DNA from: an uncultured bacterium
GTDB lineage: Bacteria; Krumholzibacteriota; Krumholzibacteriia; LZORAL124-64-63
NCBI GenBank assembly: GCA_903859215.1
Contig: CAIOLW010000011.1
Coordinates: forward strand, 1 to 48,874
Length of the DNA stretch: 48,874 nucleotides
Direction of reading: 5' to 3'
Shown here: positions 29,390 to 38,123 of the stretch, one piece after another
Numbering within the stretch: the first letter of the stretch is position 1
How the letters are laid out: the number at the start of each line of letters is the position of its first letter
The notes under the pieces: generated by a model
The model's database searches: none
What the model was told of the DNA's origin: nothing
Seen by the model: the letters and a program-made list of their open reading frames with translations, nothing else
Position numbers and translations under genes: made by a program

Positions 29390-30034
29390 TCAGTCAAGAA
29401 GCGCCGCCGCCCGCACGGGCGACGCCTCGGTGTCGGCCAGCTTGAGCGGCAACGCCAGGAGGCGGAAACCGCGCCCGGGCAGGGCCGTCAGGTTGGCCAG
29501 GTTCTCCAGGTTCACAAGGCCGGCCGCCGCGCAGATGTCGTGCGCGGCGCGCCCCATGAAATCGTCCAGGCTGGGCGTGTCCAGGCCGACGCCCTTGAGC
29601 CCGGCGCCCGCCAGCCGGGTCGCCAGACCGGCCGACAGGTACGGCCACTCTTCATAATAGCGCGGCTGCCCCCAGTGGCGGGACCAACCGGTGTCCAGCA
29701 GGACGAAATCGATGCCCGCCAGGTCGACGCCATCCAGCAGCGTCGCCGGCAGCGGTCCCGGCGTCGGGGCGGGCAGGGGCCGCACGACGACGGCCGCGCC
29801 CGCGAATCGTTCCAGCGGCAGGTCGTCCACGCCGCCGGCGCCGGCCAGGAAATGCTGCGGCGCGTCGACATGCGTGCCCACGTGGCAACCCAGTTCCAGG
29901 CGGCTGGCCCGACAGATGTCGCGACCGTGCTCAGCCGTGCGCACGATGCGCAGCGGCAGCCTCTCGCCCGGCCACTGCGGCATGTCCGTCACGATGGTGT
30001 GGCTCAGGTCGATCAGCCGCATGGGCCTCCGCAT
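29390..30034 (-). CDS. Cyclase-family hydrolase (kynurenine formamidase-like)
   Basis: A 214-residue member of the cyclase family (PF04199 type). The metal motif H-x-G-T-H-x-D-x-P-x-H is intact as H51-V-G-T-H55-V-D57-A-P-Q-H61. The start LIDLSHTIVTDMPQWPGE and the FVLLDTGWSRHWG segment also fit. Family members hydrolyse N-formylkynurenine or related amides and lactones; no tryptophan-degradation gene is nearby, so the substrate is open. Two in-frame ATGs lie 12 bp apart (30034 and 30022). Neither has an ideal ribosome-binding site, and the first is used here. It is 39 bp upstream of the pseudouridine synthase gene on the same strand. Confidence 0.87.
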   Translation of the reverse strand: MRRPMRLIDLSHTIVTDMPQWPGERLPLRIVRTAEHGRDICRASRLELGCHVGTHVDAPQHFLAGAGGVDDLPLERFAGAAVVVRPLPAPTPGPLPATLLDGVDLAGIDFVLLDTGWSRHWGQPRYYEEWPYLSAGLATRLAGAGLKGVGLDTPSLDDFMGRAAHDICAAAGLVNLENLANLTALPGRGFRLLALPLKLADTEASPVRAAALLD

Positions 30035-30071
30035 CAGCGCATCCCGGGGAACATTGTCGGCGGCGTCGGGC

Positions 30072-30383
30072 TCAACCGGATGGAAAAGTCTCGACTGTGA
30101 CGTCCCGCCGCAAGTCCGCGACCTCGAACGGCGACTCGAACAATATGCGCTCGGCCTCGTCGAGGCGCCCTTCGACCACCTCGGCGTCGCCGCTGACGGC
30201 CACGATCGCCAGGAACGCCCGCTGCATCAGTTCCGCCGGGCCGACGCGCGCCACGGCGTATTCCTGGTTGCGCAGCTTCTGGACCAGCGCCCGCAGGGGA
30301 GCGCGCAGGTCCTTGAGCGAGCGCGACCCCGGCAGCACGAGATCGGCCACCAGGGTGCCGGTATGGATGCGCACGTCGTCCAC
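30072..30383 (-). CDS. DUF503 family protein
   Basis: A 103-residue protein matching the small DUF503 family: TLVADLVLPGSRSLKDLRAPLRALVQKLRNQEYAVARVGPAELMQRAFLAIVAVSGDAEVVEGRLDEAERIL. In many genomes this gene lies next to rbfA or infB, suggesting a link to ribosome maturation; here it does not, and its role remains unknown. The GTG at 30383-30381 is chosen because GGGAGGG lies seven bases upstream and the family begins at this point. Upstream in-frame sequence is Arg-rich and not conserved-looking. Confidence 0.85.
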   Translation of the reverse strand: MDDVRIHTGTLVADLVLPGSRSLKDLRAPLRALVQKLRNQEYAVARVGPAELMQRAFLAIVAVSGDAEVVEGRLDEAERILFESPFEVADLRRDVTVETFPSG

Positions 30384-30476
30384 GGTCCGCCCTCCCGCAG
30401 CGACCGGGTCGCGGCCCCGCGGACGGGCCACGCTACGCGATCGCGCCGCCCGGAACAACCCCCGGCTTGGCGCGCC

Positions 30477-32246
30477 CTAGCGGACCAGCGTCAACTTGCG
30501 GCCCTGGACGCCGTGCGGCGTGGCCAGGCGCGCCAGGTACACGCCGGCGGCGGCGGGCCTGCCGGCGTCGTCCCGGCCGTCCCACTGGAAACGGTGCGTC
30601 CCGGTGGCGAGCGAGCCCGACCAGACGCGCCGCACGCGCCGCCCGGCGGGATCGACGATGTCCAGGGTCGTCTCGTCGCGGGCGGACATCTCGCAGGTGA
30701 ACCACGCGACGGGGTTGCACGGGTTCGGTTCGATGCCGAGCAGGCGCGCCGTCGGCGGCGGCGGCGGGCCGGACAGGGTGTCGACGGCCAGCGTCCAGAA
30801 CCGCGCCGCGCCGTCGAGGTTGCCGTTGCCGATGACGACCCCGACGGCCGCCAGGCGCGAGGCCGGCACCGGCAGCACCAGGCGCGCGTCACCTTTGTGA
30901 TCGAGGCTGACCTGGTCCTGCCAGCCGCCGCCGTCGACGGTCTGCACGTGCAGCATCAGCGACAGCGGTTCGGCAGCGTCATCGCCGTCGAACGACAGGC
31001 TGACCAGGCGATCGCCCAGCGCGTCGAACCCGCCCAGGCGCACCGGCGCGGCCGCGAGGTGCTCGACGCTCCCGGAAACCTCGCCGGGATACGCCAGGAA
31101 CTGGCCAGCGAGGTCGCCCTCGGGGTAGCCGGCCGCGTCGGGGTAGCCGATGCCGGTCACGACGCGCCCGCCGACCGCGTAGTTCCAGCCCGTGAAATCG
31201 CCCCAGGCGGCGGCGAGCGACGTGCCGCGCAGCGCGAGCACGGCATCCCAGGTGTCGAGCGGCAACTCGGCGTGCACGTGGGCGCGCCGGTCCCAGTATC
31301 CGCGGATCAGGTCGTCGCCGAAACGGCGCTGCAGCCAGATCTCGAAGACCGCGTCGTCATACGAACCGGTGCCGGTCTGGCCGCCGTCGAGCGACACCTG
31401 CGGCCGGCGCACCGGGCTGTCGCTGTTCAGGTAGGACACGTAGTCGTTGACCTGGTCGAAGACGCGCTCCTCGGCCCAGGTCCCGTCCATCTCGGTCCAG
31501 GCGCCCTCGCTCCAGCGGCTGCCGGCGTACTGGCTGACGTGGCGGAATTCGTGCGCCGCGGTGACCTTCGCCGAGCCCGCGGCGTTGCCTTCCGGATCGT
31601 CGTTCGGCGGGAAGCGGCTGAAGGTGTTGTTGAACACCAGGCGCGTCAGGCCGGCGGTGGGGTCCACGGGCGTCGCGTAGCCGTAGATGCGCATGCGGCG
31701 GAACGTCACCTCGACCGGCGTCACGGACGGGGAAAGCAGCCCCATGCTGTCGACCTCGACCGCCCACGAGGTCTCGAGGTAGCCGGCGATCTTCGCCACG
31801 AAATCGGGGATGCCGTCGGCGGGATCGACGTCGGCGGACGGGACCGCGTTGTCGCCCTCGGCCAGCCAGGTCAGGCGGAAGTGGCCCCCGGCGCTCGTCA
31901 GCGTGTCGCCGGCTTCGGTCACCTCGAGGTAGGCCTCGATGGCCGCGCGCGTGGCGGCCGGCAGCGAGGCGCGGCGGGACAGGTACTCGCTGACCAGGGG
32001 AGTGCCGCAGCGATCGGTGAACGCCTCGCTGTCGGCGCCGCCTTCACGGTACCGTTCGGGCAGGCGCGCAGGATCGAACGCGGCCTGGAAGCGGTAGAGC
32101 AGGAACTGTTCGGGGGTGATGGCCCCGGCCGCCGCGTCGGCGGCGAGGCGCCCGCCCGGGGCCGCCTGGGCCACCCCGGCCGCGGCCAGCGAAAGCGCCG
32201 CGACAAGGATCGCCCTCCCGAGGGAGTTGTTGCCGCCCAGCCACAT
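30477..32246 (-). CDS. Secreted MXAN_6640-type putative metalloprotease with C-terminal sorting domain
   Basis: A 589-residue exported protein. After a signal peptide (about 1-29) come the family's AVPSADVDPADGIPDFVAKIAGYLE, a calcium-site-like segment, and the zinc motif HEFRH (H232-E233-x2-H236) followed by WTEMDGTWAEE, whose Glu may be the third ligand. The order matches the uncharacterised MXAN_6640 HExxH family, as remembered. The last 80 residues form a FlgD-like sorting domain (GIEPNPCNPVAWFTCEM, IVDPAGRRVRRV, WDGRDDAGRPAAAGVYLARL), closely parallel to that of the serine protease at 14866-17388. The ATG has only a weak G-rich upstream site. It is in line with, but about 90 bp from, DUF503. 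Confidence 0.86.
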   Translation of the reverse strand: MWLGGNNSLGRAILVAALSLAAAGVAQAAPGGRLAADAAAGAITPEQFLLYRFQAAFDPARLPERYREGGADSEAFTDRCGTPLVSEYLSRRASLPAATRAAIEAYLEVTEAGDTLTSAGGHFRLTWLAEGDNAVPSADVDPADGIPDFVAKIAGYLETSWAVEVDSMGLLSPSVTPVEVTFRRMRIYGYATPVDPTAGLTRLVFNNTFSRFPPNDDPEGNAAGSAKVTAAHEFRHVSQYAGSRWSEGAWTEMDGTWAEERVFDQVNDYVSYLNSDSPVRRPQVSLDGGQTGTGSYDDAVFEIWLQRRFGDDLIRGYWDRRAHVHAELPLDTWDAVLALRGTSLAAAWGDFTGWNYAVGGRVVTGIGYPDAAGYPEGDLAGQFLAYPGEVSGSVEHLAAAPVRLGGFDALGDRLVSLSFDGDDAAEPLSLMLHVQTVDGGGWQDQVSLDHKGDARLVLPVPASRLAAVGVVIGNGNLDGAARFWTLAVDTLSGPPPPPTARLLGIEPNPCNPVAWFTCEMSARDETTLDIVDPAGRRVRRVWSGSLATGTHRFQWDGRDDAGRPAAAGVYLARLATPHGVQGRKLTLVR

Positions 32247-32384
32247 CGGAAGTCGAATCCCCCCGGCCCATCACCAACTTACGGGCTCGCTGTCGTGTCG
32301 AGAAGGGGTCCATTATCGGTTTTGCGCCCCCCGGCAGCCAGCAATTTCCCGGGCAACCGGTCATTGCCGGCCTCCCGAACCCCG

Positions 32385-32419
32385 TTGCCAGCGGTCCCCC
32401 GTTGCCCTACGATGGGCGC
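32385..32419 (+). promoter_or_regulatory. Sigma70-type promoter of the MltF-like gene, predicted leaderless
   Basis: The -35 TTGCCA (32385-32390), a 17-bp spacer and -10 TACGAT (32408-32413) are followed by six bases and then the ATG at 32420. No Shine-Dalgarno precedes the ATG. The geometry is identical to the udk promoter. Confidence 0.65.
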
Positions 32420-33946
32420 ATGTTCCCACCGCGACACGACTTCCCGTGGCTCCGCGCCATGGCCGCAGCCGCGATGCTCGGCTGCCTTGTGGGCGGCTCC
32501 GGTTGCCGTCAGCGGCCGCCCCTGGCGGGAACCGACCTTGCCGCGCCGCCCCCGGCCATCCCCCACCCCCGCGTCGAGCGCGACCTGCGGGACCTGCGCA
32601 AGGGCGGCCAGCTCCACGTCCTGTTCCGCTACGACTCGAGCAACTACTTCCTCCACAAGGGTGAGCAGGCCGGGTTCGAGTACGAGCTGATGGAGCGCTT
32701 CGCCCGCGACAACGGCGTGAGCGTGGCCGCGGTGGTCATCGAGCCGGGCGCCGATATCGTCTCGCTGCTGAACGACGGCACCGGCGACGTCGCCTGCGGC
32801 AGCCTGATCGCCGACCCCGAGCACGAGCGCTGGGTGGCCGTGACCCGGCCGACGAACTTCGCCCGCAAGGTGCTGGTGCTGCCGGCGGACGACCAGCGCG
32901 CCGATGCGACGAGCGCACTGTCGGGCCTGGCCGTGACCCTGCCGCAGTACGACCCGTTCCGCCTTGACCTGCAGAAGATGTCCGACGCCGGCGGCTGGGG
33001 CCTCAAGCTGGGCACGTCGCCCGGGCGCCTGGACGCCGAGGACCTGGTCGCCGAGGTGGCGCGCGGCAAGCTGGACGCCGTCGTCGTCGACGACCTGGTG
33101 GCGCAGACGGCGCTGACCTACCGCGACGACGTGCGCATCGGGCTGACGCTGGGCGAGCAGCGCCCCACGGTCTGGTTCGTCCGCCAGAACAGTCCCGAGT
33201 TGCGCACCGCGCTCAACTCCTTCCTGCGCGGGCACCTGAACGTCGACGCGGACGGCCGCGAGCGGCGCAGCAACGACTACACCGTGCTGCACGAGCGCTA
33301 CTTCGAGGACCCGCAGTCGATCCGCGCGTTCCGCGAGGCGGACACGCGGCCGGACATGGGCGGCGCCATCTCGAAGTACGACGACCTGATCCGCGCGCGC
33401 GCCTCGTTCTTCAACCTGGACTGGCGCGTGGTGGCGGCCCTGATCTACCAGGAATCGCGTTTCGAGCCGGGTGCGCGCAGCATCGCCGGCGCCATGGGCC
33501 TGATGCAGGTGCTGCCGAAGATGGCCGGCCCGCAGGCCGACAGCCTGCATGTGCCGGGCCCGAACCTGACGGCGGGGATGCGCCTGCTGCGCACGATCTA
33601 CGACTCGTATGCGTATTGCGACTCGGTGGACCGCTGGTGCTTCACGCTGGCCGAGTACCATGCCGGTCCCGGGCGCGTGACCGACGCGCGGCGCATCGCC
33701 ATGGAGCAGCACCGCGACCCGAACCGCTGGGAGGACTCGGTCGCGCTCACGCTGCCGAAGCTGTCGGACCCGGCGTGGACGACAAAACTCGGCGCTGCGC
33801 CGTTCGGCGGCGGCCGCACCGTGCGCTACGTCAACCAGATCCTCAATCGCGCGAACCTCTATGCGCAGGTGGTCCCGCTCGGGGTCCCGGCGGGCGCCGA
33901 CTCGAGCAACGACCGCGAGACGGCCAGCGCGGCGAACTTCCCGTAG
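32420..33946 (+). CDS. MltF-like membrane-bound lytic transglycosylase
   Basis: A 508-residue lipoprotein with lipobox-like GGSGC at residues 25-29. A periplasmic substrate-binding-like domain (about 60-275: LHVLFRYDSSNYFLHKGEQAGFEYELMERFARDNG, then a DYTVLHERYFED linker) precedes an SLT lytic transglycosylase domain (about 320-450). The catalytic Glu is E345 in YQESRFEPGA, followed by SIAGAMGLMQVLP and LAEYHAGPGRV. The two-domain order is that of MltF, which cleaves peptidoglycan to 1,6-anhydro products and is controlled by its N-terminal domain. The ATG is chosen from the promoter position. A putative barrel gene follows 8 bp after the stop. Confidence 0.9.
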   Translation: MFPPRHDFPWLRAMAAAAMLGCLVGGSGCRQRPPLAGTDLAAPPPAIPHPRVERDLRDLRKGGQLHVLFRYDSSNYFLHKGEQAGFEYELMERFARDNGVSVAAVVIEPGADIVSLLNDGTGDVACGSLIADPEHERWVAVTRPTNFARKVLVLPADDQRADATSALSGLAVTLPQYDPFRLDLQKMSDAGGWGLKLGTSPGRLDAEDLVAEVARGKLDAVVVDDLVAQTALTYRDDVRIGLTLGEQRPTVWFVRQNSPELRTALNSFLRGHLNVDADGRERRSNDYTVLHERYFEDPQSIRAFREADTRPDMGGAISKYDDLIRARASFFNLDWRVVAALIYQESRFEPGARSIAGAMGLMQVLPKMAGPQADSLHVPGPNLTAGMRLLRTIYDSYAYCDSVDRWCFTLAEYHAGPGRVTDARRIAMEQHRDPNRWEDSVALTLPKLSDPAWTTKLGAAPFGGGRTVRYVNQILNRANLYAQVVPLGVPAGADSSNDRETASAANFP

Positions 33947-33954
33947 GAGACAGC

Positions 33955-35178
33955 GTGCCGCGTTGCACCGCCGGGGCGCCGCCCCGCCCCTTCCCCATGT
34001 CGACGACGATCGCCGCGGCGGCGCTGCTGCTGGGCGCCTGCGCGGCGTTGCCTGCGCGCGCCACGCCGGCGCGCGTGTTCGCGCTCGGGGGCGGCGACTA
34101 CCTGGAGGACACGTCGGCGCTGTTCCGCTGGCCGGGCTCGGCGCGCGATGATGCGGGCTGGTGGTCGGTCGACGCCGGGCGCATCGACCCCGAGGACGGC
34201 TGGACGGCGCCGGGCGCGTGGCCGCGCACGGGGCCCGCCGCGGCGTTCGCCTGGACGCCCGGCGGCCAGGACAGCCCGTGGGTGGCGGCGTTCGCCGTGC
34301 ACGCGCGCGCGGCCGACAGCGACCACGTGGGCCTGCACCGCGACGGTCCGGGCGCGTCGTTCACGTGGCTGGCCGGGCGCAGGCTGGGACCGCTGGACGT
34401 CGCCGCGACGTGGCGCAGCGCCTACGGCGGGCTGTCGTCCGATGCCGACGCGCGCGACGAGTTCGAGCACCACCGCGACGACTTCGGCCTGGGCGCGCGC
34501 TTCGACCTCTCGCCCGGCGCCTACGTCGACGTGGCCGGCGACATGCGCCGCGAGCGCAATCGCGCGCTTGCCCAGGGCGACCCCGGCGCCTGGGACACCG
34601 GGAACCTTGCTTCGAACCGCTCGTGGAGCGTGCGCGCGCGCGCCTTCATCGCGGTGCGTGAACGCCTGGTGCTGGCGCCCGTGGCCGAGATCCTGCGCGA
34701 GGACTACGCCGGGCCGGTGGAGAACGAAACGTGGCGCCAGGACACGGCGTCGACCCACAACGGCCGCCTGCACCGACTGGGCCTGGGCCTGTGCTGGCTG
34801 CCGGATCCCGACCGACTGGTGGCGCTGACCATCGAGCGGCTGGACATCGACAACCGCCACGCGCTGATTGTCGGCAATGAACTCGGCCTGCCCCGCCACG
34901 ACGACGTGACGACCGGCAGCCTGCGCCTGGCCGCCGAACAGCGCCTGAACTGGTGGCTGAGCCTGCGCGCCTCGCTGGCCTGGACGCGCGCCACCTACGC
35001 GGACATCCGCGGCGGGGCCGGGCAGGTCGATGCCGCCGGCGGCGCGGCGCTGCACCTGGGCGTGTGGGGCCTGGACGTGGCCGCGGGCAGCGAGCCGCTG
35101 CCCGAACCCTGGCGCTGGCTTTCGCTGGACCCGAAACCGGGCCTCGTCCTGCGGGCCACCCTGCACCGCGACTTCTGA
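33955..35178 (+). CDS. Exported, probably outer-membrane beta-barrel protein of unknown function
   Basis: A 407-residue protein starting at a GTG with TAGGAGA six bases upstream, 8 bp after the transglycosylase stop. The N-terminus carries a hydrophobic export signal (STTIAAAALLLGACAALPARA, about residues 16-36). The rest alternates short polar loops with amphipathic strands, for example SWSVRARAFIAVRERLVLAPVAEIL, GRLHRLGLGLCWLPDP, WWLSLRASLAWTRATYADI, AAGGAALHLGVWGLDVAAG, and ends LVLRATLHRDF, a terminal Phe typical of barrel proteins inserted by BamA. No family was recognised. The tight spacing suggests it works with the transglycosylase at the envelope. Confidence 0.75.
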   Translation: MPRCTAGAPPRPFPMSTTIAAAALLLGACAALPARATPARVFALGGGDYLEDTSALFRWPGSARDDAGWWSVDAGRIDPEDGWTAPGAWPRTGPAAAFAWTPGGQDSPWVAAFAVHARAADSDHVGLHRDGPGASFTWLAGRRLGPLDVAATWRSAYGGLSSDADARDEFEHHRDDFGLGARFDLSPGAYVDVAGDMRRERNRALAQGDPGAWDTGNLASNRSWSVRARAFIAVRERLVLAPVAEILREDYAGPVENETWRQDTASTHNGRLHRLGLGLCWLPDPDRLVALTIERLDIDNRHALIVGNELGLPRHDDVTTGSLRLAAEQRLNWWLSLRASLAWTRATYADIRGGAGQVDAAGGAALHLGVWGLDVAAGSEPLPEPWRWLSLDPKPGLVLRATLHRDF

Positions 35179-35212
35179 TCCGCCACGACCGCCGACACGA
35201 CCGGAGCGCACG

Positions 35213-35971
35213 TTGTCCCTGCTCAGCCACACGATGTTCACCGACCCGCTGCAGTTCGCGCTGACCTGCCTGGTCATGGTGATCTCGCAGGTCATCTACG
35301 TGCTCTTCGGCTTCGGCTCGGGCCTGACCGCGGTCGGCAGCCTGGCGCTGCTGTTCCCCGAGATCAAGGACGTGGTCGTCCTGCTGCTGCTGGTGAACCT
35401 GCCGGCGGAGATCTCGGTGGCGTGGGGCACGCGTCGCCACCTGCAGTGGCGGCCGCTGCTGGGCATCGGCGCGGGCGTGGTCGTCGGCATCCCCGTCGGC
35501 ACACGGCTGCTGAGCCACGGCGACCCGCGCATCGTGCTCGTGGGACTCGGCTGGTTCCTCATCGCCGTCGGCCTGGTCTTCCTGCGCCTGCCTCAGGGCG
35601 GGCGCCACCAGCCGCCGGCGTGGCTGGGGCCGCCCACCGGGCTCGTCTCCGGCCTGCTGACCGGACTGTTCGGCACGGGCGGCCCGCCGGTCATCATCTG
35701 GTATCACCTGAGCACCGCCGACAAGACGCTGTTCCGCGGCCACCTGATGACGATCTTCCTGCTGATGACGCTGGTGCGCGTGCCGGCCTATGCGATCGAC
35801 GGGCTGGTCACGCCGGTGCGCCTGTGGTCGGCGCTGGCGGTGCTGCCGGCGGTGCTGCTGGGCGCGTGGCTGGGCCACCGGTTGCACGTGCGCATCAGCG
35901 ACAGGCTCTTCCGCCTTCTGGTCTGCGTGCTGCTGGTGCTGTTGGGGATCATGCTGCTGATCCGGCACTAG
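35213..35971 (+). CDS. TauE/SafE-family (DUF81) membrane permease
   Basis: A 252-residue protein with about seven or eight transmembrane segments and the repeated family motifs: FGFGSGLTAVGSLALLFPEIKDVVVLLLLVNLPAE in the first half and GLVSGLLTGLFGTGGPPVIIWYHL in the second. TauE/SafE proteins export sulfite, sulfoacetate or related organic anions; the substrate here is not evident. The TTG at 35213 with GGAG six bases upstream is taken as start; an ATG 21 bp further in (35234) is a fair alternative. It follows the barrel gene by 34 bp and converges with the MshEN protein, leaving 19 bp. Confidence 0.85.
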   Translation: MSLLSHTMFTDPLQFALTCLVMVISQVIYVLFGFGSGLTAVGSLALLFPEIKDVVVLLLLVNLPAEISVAWGTRRHLQWRPLLGIGAGVVVGIPVGTRLLSHGDPRIVLVGLGWFLIAVGLVFLRLPQGGRHQPPAWLGPPTGLVSGLLTGLFGTGGPPVIIWYHLSTADKTLFRGHLMTIFLLMTLVRVPAYAIDGLVTPVRLWSALAVLPAVLLGAWLGHRLHVRISDRLFRLLVCVLLVLLGIMLLIRH

Positions 35972-35990
35972 AGCCGGCCGGCCCCGGCGG

Positions 35991-38123
35991 TCAGGTCTTC
36001 AGGCGGCTCTCGTCGAGCAGCCGGCACCCTTCCATCAGGACCGATTCGAGCGGCAGCCCGATGTTGGGCTCCGGGAAATCGGCGGTCGGCTCGACGGCGA
36101 AGCGGCCGTCGTCTTCCCATGCGATGATCCGGTAGACAGCCCATCCGCCCTGCAGGTCGCCGCACGCCGCATGCGTCAACTGGCCGCGATCGAGGTAGAC
36201 GACGGCGCTTTCGCCGTCGGGCCGCGCGAGGTCGATGCGCACCGACTTGAGGCTCTGGCTCAGCGTCTGCATCAGGTCCGTGAACGCGAAGGCGGTGAAC
36301 GTGGCCTGGAAGGCGCCGGGGCGGGCGGGCGCCGGCGCCGCTGCATCGCCGGCGGTCGCCGCGCGCAGCGCCTTGCGCAGCCGCGCCGCCGCCAGGTCGA
36401 TGTCGCGCGGCAGGGTGAAGACATCGTCGAAGCCCGCGTCGAACAGGGTGAGCATGCGCGCCGGGTCGCTGTGGCCCGACAGCGCGTAGACGCTCACGCG
36501 CGGGCCGGCGGCCAGCTGGTCTCGCGCCTGCAGGAGTTCGCGCGACACGCCGTCGTCCAGCACGAACACCGCCGCCGGCGCCTGCCGCGCGCAGAGCGCG
36601 GCGGCCTCGTCCAGCGCCGGCACGTTCACCACGCGGTATCCCAGGTGCGCCAGCCGCGCGGTGAACGGGCACAGCGCCCGCTCGTCGCCGCCGACGACCA
36701 GCAGTTGCTGGTGCGCCGTCGCCAGCAGTTCGCCCTCGCTGCGCTCGAGCAGCGTCAGGTAGCGCTCGACGATCTCGGCCCGCGCCAGGCGACCGGTGCG
36801 CGCGCGCAGGTCGGCGCGGGCCAGCAGCCCGCCCTGCTGGGCGTCCGCCGTCGTTTGCCCGCTGCGCTGGCGGTGATGCCACACCACCGCGAGCACCTCG
36901 GCGGCCAGCGCCAGGTGCGGGTCCTGCCGGCCGAACTCGTCCAGGTTCACGCGCTCGCCCAGCAGCTGGCGCAGCGCGGCCAGCGCGCCCTCGACGGGCC
37001 ACGGGAACCCGATCGCCGCCGCGTCGGCCAGCGTGCGCTTCCAGTCGACGCCGGTGCCGTCGTCGGCCAGCAGCGCGGCCACATCGGCGGCCGGCGGCGG
37101 CGCCGGGGCCAGCAGCAGCACCGCGGCCTCCAGCCCGTCGACGGCCAGGCGTTCAAGGCCGAGCGCCTCGCCCAGCGCGCGCGTGTCACGGCACATGAGG
37201 TCGGTCGCCGGCAGCGTCGACTGCGCGTACGGACCCGACGCGACCCGCAGGCGCAGCGCCCGCAGCAGGCTCCGGTACATCGCGGCGTACGGCGCCACGG
37301 CGCCCAGCAGCGTCGCGCTGACCGAGTCCAGGCGCGTCACCGGCGCGCGCAGGGCCGGCACATGGCCGTCCCGCACCCAGCCGCGCCACGCGTCGGCCAT
37401 GTCCGCCGCCACCAGCACGTGCCCGATGCCGCCGCGCCTGAGGCACGCCACCGCTTCCTCGGCATCGGCGGCGGGCGACAGCGGCCGTCCTTCGCGCTCG
37501 AACACCGGCGCCAGGAAGGACGGCAGGAATCCGCGCGCCGACACGAGCAGCACGCCGGGGCCCTCGGTCCCGGGCGCCGTTGCGTCGGACGCCGAAGCAG
37601 CCGTTTCCGGCGCGCCCTCGAACAGTTCCGGCAGCTCGATCAGCCGCAGCGGGCCTTGCAGCGCGTCGGTGGACGGCGCGATCGCGTCTAGCACGCGCAG
37701 GAAGGTCACTTCGGCGATCACGCATACGTCCAGCCGGCTGCAGGCCAGCCAGCGCCGCACTTCGGCCAGCGCCGTCGTGTCGCGCGGGTCGACCGCCGCC
37801 AGCGACAGCACGCCGCTGGACGCGTCGAACCCGAGCGGCAGCACCAGGTGCCGCCGCGCCAGGCCGGCGGGCATCCGCTCCAGCAGTTCACGCGAAGGCT
37901 GCTGGCGTTCGGGGTCGTACGCCCGCACGTCGAACTGCAGCGCCAGCGCCTGCCCCAGCTGCGCCTCGGTCAGGCATCCGTCGTAGACCAGGTGCGAGCC
38001 CAGCCGCCCGCCCAGCCCCTGCTGCTTGCGCAACGCCGCCGACACCTGCGCGGCCGTCACGAAGCCGAGGCGGATCAGGATCTGGTCGAGGCGTTCGGGG
38101 CGCGGCGTGTTCATGTCAGGCAT
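35991..38123 (-). CDS. MshEN / receiver-like / DUF4388 (PATAN) multidomain protein coupled to PilT
   Basis: A 710-residue cytosolic protein. Residues 1-140 form an MshEN (GspE N-terminal) domain (RLDQILIRLGFVTAAQVSAALRKQQG; GGRLGSHLVYDGCLTEAQLGQALALQF), a module that in MshE-type ATPases binds c-di-GMP. Two degenerate receiver-like segments follow (about 190-290: GVLLVSARGFLPSFL; about 490-610: LLVVGGDERALCPFTARLAHLGYRVV), flanking a helical region. The C-terminus (about 620-700: FQATFTAFAFTDLMQTLSQSLKSVRIDL, VVYLDRGQLTHAACGDLQG) is a DUF4388/PATAN domain. It lacks Walker motifs, so it is not itself a pilus ATPase. Its ATG lies inside the end of pilT (8-bp overlap); an alternative ATG at 38114 follows the pilT stop by one base. 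Confidence 0.85.
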   Translation of the reverse strand: MPDMNTPRPERLDQILIRLGFVTAAQVSAALRKQQGLGGRLGSHLVYDGCLTEAQLGQALALQFDVRAYDPERQQPSRELLERMPAGLARRHLVLPLGFDASSGVLSLAAVDPRDTTALAEVRRWLACSRLDVCVIAEVTFLRVLDAIAPSTDALQGPLRLIELPELFEGAPETAASASDATAPGTEGPGVLLVSARGFLPSFLAPVFEREGRPLSPAADAEEAVACLRRGGIGHVLVAADMADAWRGWVRDGHVPALRAPVTRLDSVSATLLGAVAPYAAMYRSLLRALRLRVASGPYAQSTLPATDLMCRDTRALGEALGLERLAVDGLEAAVLLLAPAPPPAADVAALLADDGTGVDWKRTLADAAAIGFPWPVEGALAALRQLLGERVNLDEFGRQDPHLALAAEVLAVVWHHRQRSGQTTADAQQGGLLARADLRARTGRLARAEIVERYLTLLERSEGELLATAHQQLLVVGGDERALCPFTARLAHLGYRVVNVPALDEAAALCARQAPAAVFVLDDGVSRELLQARDQLAAGPRVSVYALSGHSDPARMLTLFDAGFDDVFTLPRDIDLAAARLRKALRAATAGDAAAPAPARPGAFQATFTAFAFTDLMQTLSQSLKSVRIDLARPDGESAVVYLDRGQLTHAACGDLQGGWAVYRIIAWEDDGRFAVEPTADFPEPNIGLPLESVLMEGCRLLDESRLKT

